A DNA stretch of 64,000 nt from Ancylobacter amanitiformis (GTDB lineage Bacteria > Pseudomonadota > Alphaproteobacteria > Rhizobiales > Xanthobacteraceae). Below are positions 25,266 through 33,582 of this stretch, piece after piece. Numbering within the stretch: the first letter of the stretch is position 1; each line of letters opens with the position of its first letter. A program made the translations under genes and the position numbers. The stretch lies in NCBI RefSeq assembly GCF_030814815.1, contig NZ_JAUSVR010000002.1, positions 186,001 to 250,000 on the forward strand. Direction: 5' to 3'. The notes under the pieces are model-generated. The model ran no database searches, had not been told where the DNA came from, and was given only the letters and a program-made list of their open reading frames with translations.

Positions 25266-26746
25266 TGCCGCTGACCGATCTGCGCCAGTATATCGAGGCC
25301 CTGCGCGACCTCGGCGAAATCCGGGAGATCGACGCGCCGGTCTCGCTCGATCTGGAACTCGGCGCCATCATCCGGCGCTGCATCGAGACCGGGGCGCCGG
25401 CGCCTTTGTTCAACACCTTCTCGGATCACCCCGGCGGCTTCCGCATCCTCGGGGCTCCGGGCGGCATCAGCGCACAGCCCGGCATGGAACTCGTTCGCGT
25501 TGCCGTCGCGCTGGAACTGCCGCCGACCACGGGTGGCCTTGCGATCGCCGAGGCCATTGCCGCGAGCCTCGACAGGCTGGCCATCGACCCGGTGGTCGTG
25601 GACGCTGCGCCGGTCTTCGAGAACACCGTCACGGGCGCCGCGGTGGACCTCACCGCGCTTCCCGTGCCGCTGCTGCATTATGGGGACGGCGGGCGCTATC
25701 TCAACACCTTCGGCTGCATCGTCGCCCGCACGCCGGACGGAAGCTGGACCAACTGGTCCATCGCCCGAATGATGGTGATCGACGGAAAGCGCCTCTCGGG
25801 GATCGTGGCGCCGGAGCAGCACCTCGGGATGGTGGCGAAGGCCTGGGCGGATCTGGGCAAGCCGATGCCGTTCGCGCTGGCGCTCGGGGTCGAGCCGGCC
25901 ATTCCCTTCATCTGCGGCATGCCGCTGCCCGCGCAAGTCGACGAGGGCGGGCGCCTCGGCGCGCTGCTGGGGCGCGCCATCAGGACCGTGCAGTGCCGGA
26001 CGGTCGATCTGGAAGCTCCCGCCAGCGCGGAGATCCTGATCGAAGGGCACCTCCATCTCGACGAATTGGTCGAGGAAGGCCCCATGGGCGAATTCGCCGG
26101 CTACATCCCTCTCGATACGCAGATGCGCCGGCCCACCTACCGGGTCTCCGCCATCAGCCATCGCGACAACGCCATCCTGCCGGTCGTCGCCGCCGGCGAG
26201 CCGGTGGAAGAGAACCACACCGCCTGGGGCCTGCCCTGCTCGGCGCAGATTCTCTACGATCTGCGGAAGGCCGGCATTCCGGCGACCACGGCCTGGATCC
26301 CCTTGCAGTCGGCGCTGCACTGGCTGGTGGTCACGGTTCCCCGTGACTGGCGCCGTCGCAGCGGCATCGGCGAGAGCGGGGCATTCTGCCGGCGCATCGG
26401 GCAGACGGTCTTCGCGAGCAAGGCGGGGGCGGTGATCCCCAAAGTGATCGTGCTGAATGACGATGTGGACCCCACCGACTTGAAGGAGTTGGTCTGGGCC
26501 TTCGCCACGCGCTGCCATCCCCTTCTCGGTCATGCCGTTTTCGACGACATCGAGGCCGCGCCGCTGCTCGCCTATCTCCGCAGGAGCGAGAAGGTTGCCG
26601 GCCATACCGGCAAGATCGTCTACAACTGCCTTGCCCCGGACGAATGGGGCGAAGCCCTGCCGATGCGGGCCTCGTTCCGCCACGGCTATCCGGCGGAGAT
26701 CGTCGACCGTGTGCGTCGGCGCTGGAGCGAGTACGGCTTCAGCTGA
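25265..26746 (+). CDS. UbiD-family decarboxylase (prFMN-dependent)
   Basis: A 493-residue reversible (de)carboxylase for aromatic or acrylic acids. The catalytic and cofactor residues are present: Asn163 and Arg168 in 'WTNWSIARMM', a His in 'PEQHLG', and the E-x4-E pair Glu271/Glu276 in 'EEGPMGEF', corresponding to the R-E-E triad of Fdc1. Start ATG 25265 overlaps the ubiX stop. A GTG one codon upstream is possible. It works with UbiX just before it and lies 71 bases upstream of padC. Substrates such as hydroxybenzoates, vanillate or cinnamates fit; which one cannot be told. Confidence 0.9.
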   Translation: MPLTDLRQYIEALRDLGEIREIDAPVSLDLELGAIIRRCIETGAPAPLFNTFSDHPGGFRILGAPGGISAQPGMELVRVAVALELPPTTGGLAIAEAIAASLDRLAIDPVVVDAAPVFENTVTGAAVDLTALPVPLLHYGDGGRYLNTFGCIVARTPDGSWTNWSIARMMVIDGKRLSGIVAPEQHLGMVAKAWADLGKPMPFALALGVEPAIPFICGMPLPAQVDEGGRLGALLGRAIRTVQCRTVDLEAPASAEILIEGHLHLDELVEEGPMGEFAGYIPLDTQMRRPTYRVSAISHRDNAILPVVAAGEPVEENHTAWGLPCSAQILYDLRKAGIPATTAWIPLQSALHWLVVTVPRDWRRRSGIGESGAFCRRIGQTVFASKAGAVIPKVIVLNDDVDPTDLKELVWAFATRCHPLLGHAVFDDIEAAPLLAYLRRSEKVAGHTGKIVYNCLAPDEWGEALPMRASFRHGYPAEIVDRVRRRWSEYGFS

Positions 26747-26817
26747 GCGTTTCCCACCACCCCACCCACGGACCCGGACAGCCGAACATCCCCTTGGCGG
26801 CCGGGAGAGAGGAAATC

Positions 26818-27342
26818 ATGTCCGATCCATTCGAATCCACCCGTCCGGCCGAGATCGCCCCCTTCGTCGGCAAACACATCATCTACACCTATGCCAATGG
26901 CTGGCTGTACGAGATGTACTTCAAGAACGAGCGCACCATCGACTACCGCGTGCATGGCGGCATGGTGGGCGGGCGCTGGGTCAAGGGCCAGGAGGTCCAC
27001 ATCGTCCGCCTCGCCGACGGCGTGTACAAGGTCTCATGGAATGAGCCGACCGGCACCTGCGTCAGCGTCGCCTATAATCTCAATGAAAACCGCGCCCACG
27101 GCGCCACCTTCTTCCCGCGCTGGATCGAGCAGGAACCGAAGAAGATCATCGGCTTCCAGAACGAGAAGATCGACCTGATGCGCCAGTATCGCGATGCGGG
27201 GCCGACCTATCCGACCCTTCTCGTCGACGAGTTCGCCGATATCACCTTCGTGGAAGATTGCGGCCGCGACGACGAGAGCGTGATCGCCTGCGCCCCCGAG
27301 GATCTGCCGGCCGGCTATGCCACCCGCCGCAACGTCGGCTGA
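26818..27342 (+). CDS. padC: Phenolic acid decarboxylase PadC
   Basis: A 174-residue cofactor-free decarboxylase converting p-coumarate or ferulate to 4-vinylphenols. It aligns closely with Bacillus PAD over 'IIYTYANGWLYEMYFKN', 'DYRVHGGMVGGRWVKGQEV' and 'YKVSWNEPTG'. Active-site residues Tyr23, Tyr25, Arg53 and Glu76 correspond to Tyr11, Tyr13, Arg41 and Glu64 of the Bacillus enzyme. It has a 12-residue N-terminal extension. GAGAGGAAATC precedes the ATG. Its location after ubiXD suggests a combined decarboxylation module for plant phenolic acids. Confidence 0.93.
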   Translation: MSDPFESTRPAEIAPFVGKHIIYTYANGWLYEMYFKNERTIDYRVHGGMVGGRWVKGQEVHIVRLADGVYKVSWNEPTGTCVSVAYNLNENRAHGATFFPRWIEQEPKKIIGFQNEKIDLMRQYRDAGPTYPTLLVDEFADITFVEDCGRDDESVIACAPEDLPAGYATRRNVG

Positions 27343-27406
27343 TGGCTGGACGCGATATGGAGGTTCGAGAGCGGTTGTCTGCGACCTTGATCGTCGTCAA
27401 GCCGCG

Positions 27407-28525
27407 ATGCTCGGCGTAGCCTTGGCTGCGACATGGCGCGCTCCGGCGGAAGCACAGAAGAGATCCCCCATGCTCTATCCGGGCGAAGAATTGACCGAGG
27501 CGGCCGGCTATCCGGCTCTGGTGCGGTTCGAACCGGGGCGCGAGGGCCTTCCCCTCGTGGTGTTCGTCACAGGCGGAGGCGTGCTCGGTCGCATCGCCTA
27601 CGGACCGCCCGGGGGAAGGGCTGCCGATTTCCTGTGCCACTGGCTGCATGAGGAAGGCTTCCCGTCGCTGGTCCTGTCCTATCCCATCGACAACAGGGGT
27701 GTGTTCGACGCCGCATTCCCGCAATTTTCGATCACCGACTGGGCGGAGCAGAGCGCCGAGATCATCGCCCGCTACATGGACCGCAAGGGCCTGCCGGCGA
27801 ACGCTATCGTGCTCGGCTGGAGCATGGCGGGGCGCATTGCCGAGCCGCTTCATGCCGCGCTGCGACGAAAGGGAAAGGGCATCGAACTCTTCATAGCGAT
27901 GGCGGCCGCATCGGCGCTTCCCCATACCCTGCCCGGTCTCGACCACCTGAAGCCAGCCGGAAGCGGCCTCGCCGCGATCAGGGGCGCCTACCTCGACTGG
28001 CTGCTCCAATGCCTCGCGGATCAGAACGTCGTGACCGGCCATTCGGCACTCGATGGCGACGAATTCACACGCGAGATGACCGGCGATTTCCCGGTCGGGC
28101 TGGCAGCATCGGCCATGCGCTATAGAGACGGAGCTTTCGTTCCCGACCCGGCCGGAGACGCGCTCGAGGTCGGCGCCGCGCGGTATCGCGCCTTTCCGCC
28201 GCTCGCCTTGATGACGCACGCCTCCGCGATCGACGCCCGGCACGCTCTCACGGACCGCTCCACATGGGGCGTCTACATCACCCAGCAGCTTTGCGAAGGT
28301 CTCGTCTTCTCGCAAGTGGACAAATTCGCCGCGCTTCCCTCCGAGAAATGGACCTTGCTGGTCGAGCATGTCGGGCACGCCGCCCAGCGGCTGAGCGCGA
28401 CGCTGCCGGGCAACCACATGTTCTTCCTTGGAGAGATTGGTGCGAGGAAAACCGTGCAGACGTTGAAGCTCCTCAGGCAAACCGCCGCAGATATTGCAGG
28501 CGAGATTTCAGATCTTATGGACTGA
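27407..28525 (+). CDS. Alpha/beta hydrolase, possibly with damaged N-terminus
   Basis: About 372 residues from ATG 27407. The nucleophile elbow is 'VLGWSMAGRIAEPL' (GxSxxG), the oxyanion loop is around 'VVFVTGGGVLG', and a C-terminal 'LLVEHVGHAAQ' may supply the catalytic His. In the same frame just upstream the codons read 'DLDRRQAAMLGVALAATWRA', like a Tat-type signal peptide, but no start exists for it. An ATG with purine-rich upstream bases at 27357 lies in another frame that stops at 27420. A one-base frameshift may have separated signal and start. The gene closes the plus-strand decarboxylase set. Confidence 0.7.
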   Translation: MLGVALAATWRAPAEAQKRSPMLYPGEELTEAAGYPALVRFEPGREGLPLVVFVTGGGVLGRIAYGPPGGRAADFLCHWLHEEGFPSLVLSYPIDNRGVFDAAFPQFSITDWAEQSAEIIARYMDRKGLPANAIVLGWSMAGRIAEPLHAALRRKGKGIELFIAMAAASALPHTLPGLDHLKPAGSGLAAIRGAYLDWLLQCLADQNVVTGHSALDGDEFTREMTGDFPVGLAASAMRYRDGAFVPDPAGDALEVGAARYRAFPPLALMTHASAIDARHALTDRSTWGVYITQQLCEGLVFSQVDKFAALPSEKWTLLVEHVGHAAQRLSATLPGNHMFFLGEIGARKTVQTLKLLRQTAADIAGEISDLMD

Positions 28526-28533
28526 AAAATCGC

Positions 28534-29057
28534 TCATTCAGTCCTCTCCAGTGCGCGCGCGGCAATGTTCCGGCGCACGGATCGTCGCCGGAAGAATGGA
28601 CGGGTAAGCCGATTCCGTCCCATCCCGGTCGCATGGATGTATCCGAAGTCCATGCTCACCGTGACCGGACCAGCCCCTCCCTTCGCGCGGTCCTTGCCGT
28701 ACTTGATAAGGCGCTCGCGGTCGAACTCGCCGATCTTCAGAGCGCCGCGCGCCTCGTCGATGGCGGTGAGGCAGAAATCCTTGGAACGACGGATCCTGAT
28801 CCCCACCTCGGCCATGTCCCGGCGGTGGAGCTCTACGAGATCGCGGAAGCGTTTCGCGTCGCACGACCTGCGCGAAATGGCGGGTTCCTGGCGATCGATG
28901 CGGCGCTCCATGTCGAGCGCCCATATGTCGAGCGCCTATATGTCTAGCGCCCATGCCTCGGCATCCCTCCGGCGCAGGAACGTCTCGTTGACGTACGGCC
29001 CTTCCGACGGATCTGGGCTCTCCAGGAGCGCGATTTTAGTTTAGTGAGGGTAGCCAA
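28534..29057 (-). pseudogene. Tyrosine-type site-specific integrase, broken remnant
   Basis: A minus-strand TTG at 29057 begins 'ATLTKLKSRSWRAQIRRKG'. After a one-base frameshift near 28,998 it continues 'YVNETFLRRRDAEAWALDI', meets a TAG in a 15-base tandem repeat, and resumes with 'RFRDLVELHRRDMAEVG', 'IGEFDRERLIKYGKDRAKGG' and 'GPVTVSMDFGYI'. These are the arm-binding and core-binding domains of phage-type integrases. The catalytic domain with the R-H-R-Y residues is missing. It lies head to head with dusA, the usual position of dusA-targeting integrases. Confidence 0.8.
28906..28950. repeat. Three tandem 15-bp units in the integrase remnant
   Basis: Units 28906-28920, 28921-28935 and 28936-28950 each end TGTCGAGCGC or TGTCTAGCGC. 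On the coding strand they repeat the codons for Ala-Leu-Asp-Ile/Met. The third unit carries an in-frame TAG. The expansion is in frame, so decay came from the substitution and the separate frameshift. Confidence 0.75.
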
Positions 29058-29168
29058 GCCGTGTGCGCTCCGTGTGCACTCACGCGTCGAAAAATCGGAA
29101 ATTGGGGCGTATCGTGGCGGAAAATCGAGTGTGCACGACGAGCCCCAACTCCCCAAAGTTACAAAATA

Positions 29169-30197
29169 ATGTCGAAAAATCAATCATTTAGATTTTCCGT
29201 GGCGCCGATGATGGATTGGACCGACCGGCACTGTCGGGCGTTCCATCGCACGCTGTCGTCCCACGCGCGGCTCTATACGGAGATGGTGACGGCCAATGCG
29301 GTCATCTTCGGGGATCGCGAGCGGCTGCTCGGGTTCTCCGATGTCGAGCATCCGCTGGCGGTGCAACTCGGCGGATCGGAGCCGGAGGCGCTGGCCAAGG
29401 CGGCGCGGATCTGTGCGGACTGGGGCTATGACGAGATCAATCTCAATGTCGGCTGCCCGTCCGACCGGGTGCAGGGCGGCAATTTCGGCGCCTGCCTGAT
29501 GCGCGATCCCGCGCTGGTGGCGCGCTGCGTCGCGGCCATGAAGGCGGAAGTCGCCATCCCCGTCACGGTGAAGTGCCGTATCGGCGTTGACGAGCAGGAT
29601 CCCGAACCCGCCCTGGATGCGCTGGTCGACGCCGTGCTGGCGGCCGGTGCGGACGAGTTGATCGTGCATGCCCGCAAGGCGTGGCTGCAAGGCCTGTCAC
29701 CCAAGGAGAACCGCGACGTGCCCCCGCTCGACTATGATCGTGTGCACCGGCTCAAGCGGCGCTTGCTCAAGCAGCATCTGCCGGATGTACCGGTGAGCAT
29801 CAATGGCGGAATCCTGACGCTGGACGCGGCGCAGGCGCAACTCGCCCATGTCGACGGGGTGATGCTGGGGCGCGCCGCCTACCAGAGCCCGGAGATCCTG
29901 CTCACCGTCGATTCCCGGATGTTCGGCGCAAGCGATGGGCATGCGGACGGTTTCGCGGCGGTCGAGGCCTTCGAGCCCTATATCGCCGCGCATCTGGCCG
30001 CGGGCGGGCGGCTGCACGACATTACCCGCCACATGCTCGGCCTGTTTCCCAGCCGGCCCGGCGCGCGCGCGTTCCGGCGCATGCTGGCCACCGAGGGGGT
30101 CAAGCCCGAGGCGGGGCTGGCGGTGCTGCGCGCGGCGGTGAACGAGGTGCGGGGTGCGCAGGCGCGCGCGTCGGAGCGGCGGGCTCTGGTGGCATGA
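29169..30197 (+). CDS. dusA: tRNA-dihydrouridine synthase A
   Basis: A 342-residue FMN enzyme that reduces uridines in the D-loop of tRNAs. It begins 'FSVAPMMDWTDRHCRAFHR', the DusA hallmark. It also has 'INLNVGCPSDRVQGGNFGAC' with the catalytic Cys, 'VTVKCRIGVDEQ', 'LIVHARKAW' and 'VSINGGILTLDA'. The start ATG 29169 has a weak upstream site; the preceding 100 bases are AT-richer and may derive from an integrated element, since the 5' end of dusA is a known integration hot spot. It overlaps the next gene by four bases. Confidence 0.95.
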   Translation: MSKNQSFRFSVAPMMDWTDRHCRAFHRTLSSHARLYTEMVTANAVIFGDRERLLGFSDVEHPLAVQLGGSEPEALAKAARICADWGYDEINLNVGCPSDRVQGGNFGACLMRDPALVARCVAAMKAEVAIPVTVKCRIGVDEQDPEPALDALVDAVLAAGADELIVHARKAWLQGLSPKENRDVPPLDYDRVHRLKRRLLKQHLPDVPVSINGGILTLDAAQAQLAHVDGVMLGRAAYQSPEILLTVDSRMFGASDGHADGFAAVEAFEPYIAAHLAAGGRLHDITRHMLGLFPSRPGARAFRRMLATEGVKPEAGLAVLRAAVNEVRGAQARASERRALVA

Positions 30198-31030
30198 TGC
30201 TCGCTCTGCCCTGGGATTACCTGCTCTGGCTGGCCGGCGCGCTGCTGGTGGCGGGATTCGCGACCGGCATCCTCGCCGGGCTGTTCGGCATTGGCGGCGG
30301 GGCTATCCTGGTGCCGGTGCTCTATGAGGTGTTCGGCGCCATCGGGGTGAGCGATGCCGAGCGCATGCATGTTTCGGTCGGCACCGCGCTGGCCATCATC
30401 GTGCCGACCGCGCTGCGCTCCTTCTTCGCCCACCGCGCCCGCACGAAAGTCGACAATACCGTGCTGCGGCAATGGGCGCTGCCGCTCGTGCTGGGCGTCG
30501 TCGCCGGCACCGGGCTGGCGGCCATCTCGCCGGACACGGTGCTGAAGATCGCCTTCGTGCTGTTCACCGTGCTGATGTCGTCGAAGCTCCTGTTCGGGCG
30601 CGACAGCTGGATTCTGGCCGATCGTCTGCCCGGCCGGCTCGCCATGTCGGCCTATGCCTTCGGCATCGGCGCGGCCTCGCCGTTGATCGGCATCAGCGGC
30701 GGCGGCATCGCCACCGTGGTGCTCACGCTCTACCGCGTGCCGATCCATACGGCGATCGCCACCTCGGCGGGGCTCGGCGCGCTCATCGCGGTGCCGGGCA
30801 CGCTCGGCTATATCGTCAGCGGACTGCCGCATCTGGCGCAGCTGCCGCCCTTCTCGCTCGGCTATGTCTCGCTGCCCGGCCTCATATTGGTCGGCGGCGT
30901 GGCGACGCTCGCGGCCCCGCTCGGCGCGCGGCTGGCGCACCGCTTCTCCAAGCGCCAGCTGGAGGTCGGATTCGGGCTTTATCTGCTGATTGTCGGCCTG
31001 CGCTTCGTGTTCGCTCTGGCGGGGCTCTGA
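30194..31030 (+). CDS. TauE/SafE-family membrane permease
   Basis: A 278-residue protein with about eight transmembrane helices in two related halves. Each half begins with a Gly-rich turn: 'GLFGIGGGAILVPVLY' near residue 35 and 'SPLIGISGGGIATVVL' near residue 160. The family exports sulfite, sulfoacetate or other small organic anions. The start overlaps dusA by four bases, so it is translationally coupled, although no functional link is evident. It is convergent with the aspartic protease gene. Confidence 0.88.
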   Translation: MMLALPWDYLLWLAGALLVAGFATGILAGLFGIGGGAILVPVLYEVFGAIGVSDAERMHVSVGTALAIIVPTALRSFFAHRARTKVDNTVLRQWALPLVLGVVAGTGLAAISPDTVLKIAFVLFTVLMSSKLLFGRDSWILADRLPGRLAMSAYAFGIGAASPLIGISGGGIATVVLTLYRVPIHTAIATSAGLGALIAVPGTLGYIVSGLPHLAQLPPFSLGYVSLPGLILVGGVATLAAPLGARLAHRFSKRQLEVGFGLYLLIVGLRFVFALAGL

Positions 31031-31047
31031 ACGCCGCCCGCGCTCTC

Positions 31048-31776
31048 TCAGGGCGAGCCGGCCTTCGCCCGCATCACCAGCTTCTCGCCGCGGATCTCGA
31101 AGCTGCCGAGCCGCGACAGAAAGCTCATGCCGAGCAGGCTGTGCTTGAGCGAGCCGGGGCTGGCGATCAGCGCGGGCACCTTGCGCTCGGCGATGCTGCC
31201 GGCGATTTCCACCTTGTCGAGCACCACGGCGGCGGCGCGCCCGCGCCCGTTCGCGGTGTCGATCGGGATGTCATATTGCAGGAACTCGATCGGCAGGCCC
31301 ACCGCCACCGCATCCTCGGGCGTCAGCACCATGCTGGAGGCTCCGGTATCCACCAGCATCGGAATGCGGTTGCCGTTGATCTCGACGCGCACGTTGAAAT
31401 CGCCGTCGCGCGCGCGCGCCACCTCCACCGCCGGCGTGCCGTCCTTGGCCAGCGGCACCGCATAGCCCGGTGCGAGTTCGGCCAGCACGCGATAGGCGGC
31501 GGCGTGAATCTCGAAGCGGTAGGTGTAGCCGGTGGCGAGGAAGGCGAAGATGAACACCCAGAGGACGGCGGCGCGCAGCAACTCGCCGATGCGGCCGGTC
31601 AGCACCGTGAAGGTTATGGCGCCGAGCACCAGCGCCAGCGAGCCATAGCCCACCGCATGGACGAGGTCGCCCATGTCGAGGCCGGCCACGGCGCCATATT
31701 GCGCGGCCCAGACGAGCAGGCCGATGCCGCTCGCCAGCCCGAGGATGACGGTCCACAACAGGCGGTCGGCATTCAT
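31048..31776 (-). CDS. Membrane-anchored clan AA aspartic protease (TIGR02281 type)
   Basis: 242 residues: three N-terminal membrane helices (about residues 5-25, 32-55 and 60-80), then a periplasmic retropepsin-like domain. The catalytic site is 'MLVDTGASSMVL' (DTGAS) followed by the second-half signature 'SLLGMSFLSRL'. The single-domain form must dimerise. The start ATG 31776 overlaps the stop of the DUF1289 gene (ATGA). The family is common in alphaproteobacteria, with little known of its substrates. Confidence 0.85.
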   Translation of the reverse strand: MNADRLLWTVILGLASGIGLLVWAAQYGAVAGLDMGDLVHAVGYGSLALVLGAITFTVLTGRIGELLRAAVLWVFIFAFLATGYTYRFEIHAAAYRVLAELAPGYAVPLAKDGTPAVEVARARDGDFNVRVEINGNRIPMLVDTGASSMVLTPEDAVAVGLPIEFLQYDIPIDTANGRGRAAAVVLDKVEIAGSIAERKVPALIASPGSLKHSLLGMSFLSRLGSFEIRGEKLVMRAKAGSP

Positions 31777-31955
31777 CGGCCGCTCTCCGCGGTGGGGAGA
31801 GCGGCGAGGCGGGCCATGATCGCGCGCCGCTCGGCTTCGCTCATGCCGCTCCAGGCGCCGATTTCCGCCAGCGTCCGGCCACAGCCAAGGCACTGCCGGC
31901 CGCTCACGTCGAGCGTGCAGATCGAGATACAAGGCGTGGAGACCGTCATCGGCAT
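31773..31955 (-). CDS. DUF1289 small Cys-rich protein
   Basis: A 60-residue protein with 'TPCISICTLDVSGRQCLGCG', the four-Cys signature of DUF1289, which probably binds zinc or an iron-sulfur cluster, followed by 'EIGAWSGMSEAERRAIMARL'. It overlaps the following aspartic protease gene by four bases and lies 14 bases from cobS. Function unknown. Confidence 0.85.
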   Translation of the reverse strand: MPMTVSTPCISICTLDVSGRQCLGCGRTLAEIGAWSGMSEAERRAIMARLAALPTAESGR

Positions 31956-31969
31956 CGGAATCGGTACGC

Positions 31970-32797
31970 TTAGGGATGCCGGGAGAGGATAAGCAGACCC
32001 GTCAGGAAGGCAATCTCGACCACCAGCACAGCCGCACCGGCGACATCCCCCGTTTGCCCGCCGAATTGGGCGCGGGCAAGGCGGACGAGGGCGAAAAACC
32101 CCGCTGCCGCAAGGAGAAGGCCGCCGAGCAGCGCCCGCGCGCCAAGGCTGGGGACAACCGCCATGGCGGCGATGGCCAGCGCCGCCGCCAGCCCCGCCGC
32201 GAGCGCGGCGCCCGCGGGGCGCCCGGCGCGGCGCGACAGGCCCTCCGCCCGCGCCGGGGGGAGGGCGGCGAGCATGGCCAGCGCCCCGACCCGCGAAAGC
32301 GACAGCGCCGCCACCAGTGCCCCGGCCACCGCCGGCACGCCATGCAACGCCAGCGCGTGCAGCGCACCGGCGCGCAGCGCGAAGCTCACCACCAGCGCCA
32401 GCACGCCGAAGCTGCCGATCCGGCTGTCCTTCATGATTTCCAGCCGCCGCGCCAGCGTCCCCCCCCCCAGCGCATCGGCGGTGTCGGCCAGCCCATCCTC
32501 GTGAAAACCGCCGGTCACGATCATCAGCGCGGCCAGCGCCAGCGTGGCGGCGAGAAAGCTGCCGAGGCCCAATCGATCGGCGAGGGCGAAGACCAGCGCG
32601 CCGACCAGCGCGATCAGCGCCCCGGCGACAGCGAAGGCCGGCGCCATCTGGCCGAGTTCGCGCCTCTCGTCTGCCGACCGCTCGAAGGGCAGGGGCGGGA
32701 TGGGCAGCCGCGAGAGGAAGCGCAGCGCCGCCGGCACGTCGCGAACCGTGTCGCGCAGGATTTGGCCGAGTCCCTGGCCGAGCACGGGAATGGGCAT
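31970..32797 (-). CDS. cobS: Adenosylcobinamide-GDP ribazoletransferase (cobalamin synthase)
   Basis: A 275-residue integral membrane enzyme that joins adenosylcobinamide-GDP to alpha-ribazole (phosphate) in the last steps of B12 synthesis. The N-terminal '[11 protein letters not shown]', the metal-binding '[18 protein letters not shown]' and the '[13 protein letters not shown]' stretch are diagnostic. Several Ala/Leu/Gly-rich helices follow. The ATG 32797 was chosen as the first start before the conserved region. It is in the same direction as bluB 16 bases upstream, and cobT is divergent: a compact lower-ligand assembly cluster. Confidence 0.95.
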   Translation of the reverse strand: MPIPVLGQGLGQILRDTVRDVPAALRFLSRLPIPPLPFERSADERRELGQMAPAFAVAGALIALVGALVFALADRLGLGSFLAATLALAALMIVTGGFHEDGLADTADALGGGTLARRLEIMKDSRIGSFGVLALVVSFALRAGALHALALHGVPAVAGALVAALSLSRVGALAMLAALPPARAEGLSRRAGRPAGAALAAGLAAALAIAAMAVVPSLGARALLGGLLLAAAGFFALVRLARAQFGGQTGDVAGAAVLVVEIAFLTGLLILSRHP

Positions 32798-32813
32798 GGC
32801 GGGCGAGCTTCCT

Positions 32814-33509
32814 TCAGCGCTCCAGCAGGAAATCGGCCGGCGGCCGCCTGTGCTCCCAGCCGGCGCGCTCCAGTTCGGGCACGTCGGACGGTTCGCAGGG
32901 ATAGCCGATGCAGAGATAGCCGACCAGCCGCCAATGGGCGGGCACATCGAGCGCCGCCGCCACGGCCACCGGATCGAGAATCGACACCCAGCCGACGCCG
33001 ATCCCGCGTGCCGCCGCCGCCAGCCACAGCGTGTGGATGGCCATCACGGCGGAATAGGCGAGCGTTTCCGGCATGGTGGCGCGGCCGAGGCCATGGCCCG
33101 CCGGTGGATCGGGCTCGACGAACACCGCGAGATGCTCGGGCGCCTCGTCGAGCCCGGCGAGCTTGAGCCGGGCATAGAGCGCGGCGCGGCTCGCCGGCTG
33201 GTCCGCCAGCGCCGCGGCGTTGCAGGCGGCGAAGATGGCGCGCACCGCGCGGCGGCGCGCGGGCGCGCCGACCCGCACGAAGCGCCAGGGCTGGCTGAGC
33301 CCGACGCTGGGCGCCTGCATGGCCAGCGCGATCAGCGCCGCCAGTTCGCCCGGCGCCAGCGGCGTGGGCCGGAAATGCCGCACGTCCCGCCGCCAGGCGA
33401 ACAGCGTGTCGAGCCGCGCGCGAAAGGCTGCGTCGAACAGGGGAGGGTGGAGGCTTCCGGTTGACGGCGCGGGAGGCGCGTCGTCCGGTTTGGGGGGTTG
33501 CGCGTGCAT
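32814..33509 (-). CDS. bluB: 5,6-dimethylbenzimidazole synthase BluB
   Basis: A 231-residue nitroreductase-fold enzyme that cleaves FMNH2 with O2 to make the lower ligand of B12. Signatures: '[12 protein letters not shown]', '[18 protein letters not shown]', '[19 protein letters not shown]' and '[20 protein letters not shown]'. ATG 33509 gives a short Pro-rich lead before the domain. It is divergent from cobT over 73 bases and upstream of cobS, consistent with aerobic synthesis of DMB-type cobalamin. No cobalamin riboswitch is seen in the short gap. Confidence 0.94.
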   Translation of the reverse strand: MHAQPPKPDDAPPAPSTGSLHPPLFDAAFRARLDTLFAWRRDVRHFRPTPLAPGELAALIALAMQAPSVGLSQPWRFVRVGAPARRRAVRAIFAACNAAALADQPASRAALYARLKLAGLDEAPEHLAVFVEPDPPAGHGLGRATMPETLAYSAVMAIHTLWLAAAARGIGVGWVSILDPVAVAAALDVPAHWRLVGYLCIGYPCEPSDVPELERAGWEHRRPPADFLLER

Positions 33510-33582
33510 GTGCGAGGGTCTACCCCGCCGCCGCGCCCGACGCGATCCCCCGTGCCGGGCGCGCATCACGAACGAGGCTTCC

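Noticed and set aside
31048..31932. 294-residue version of the aspartic protease
   Set aside because: The extra N-terminal 52 residues are the out-of-frame reading of the DUF1289 gene; ATG 31776 with stop-start overlap is the better start.
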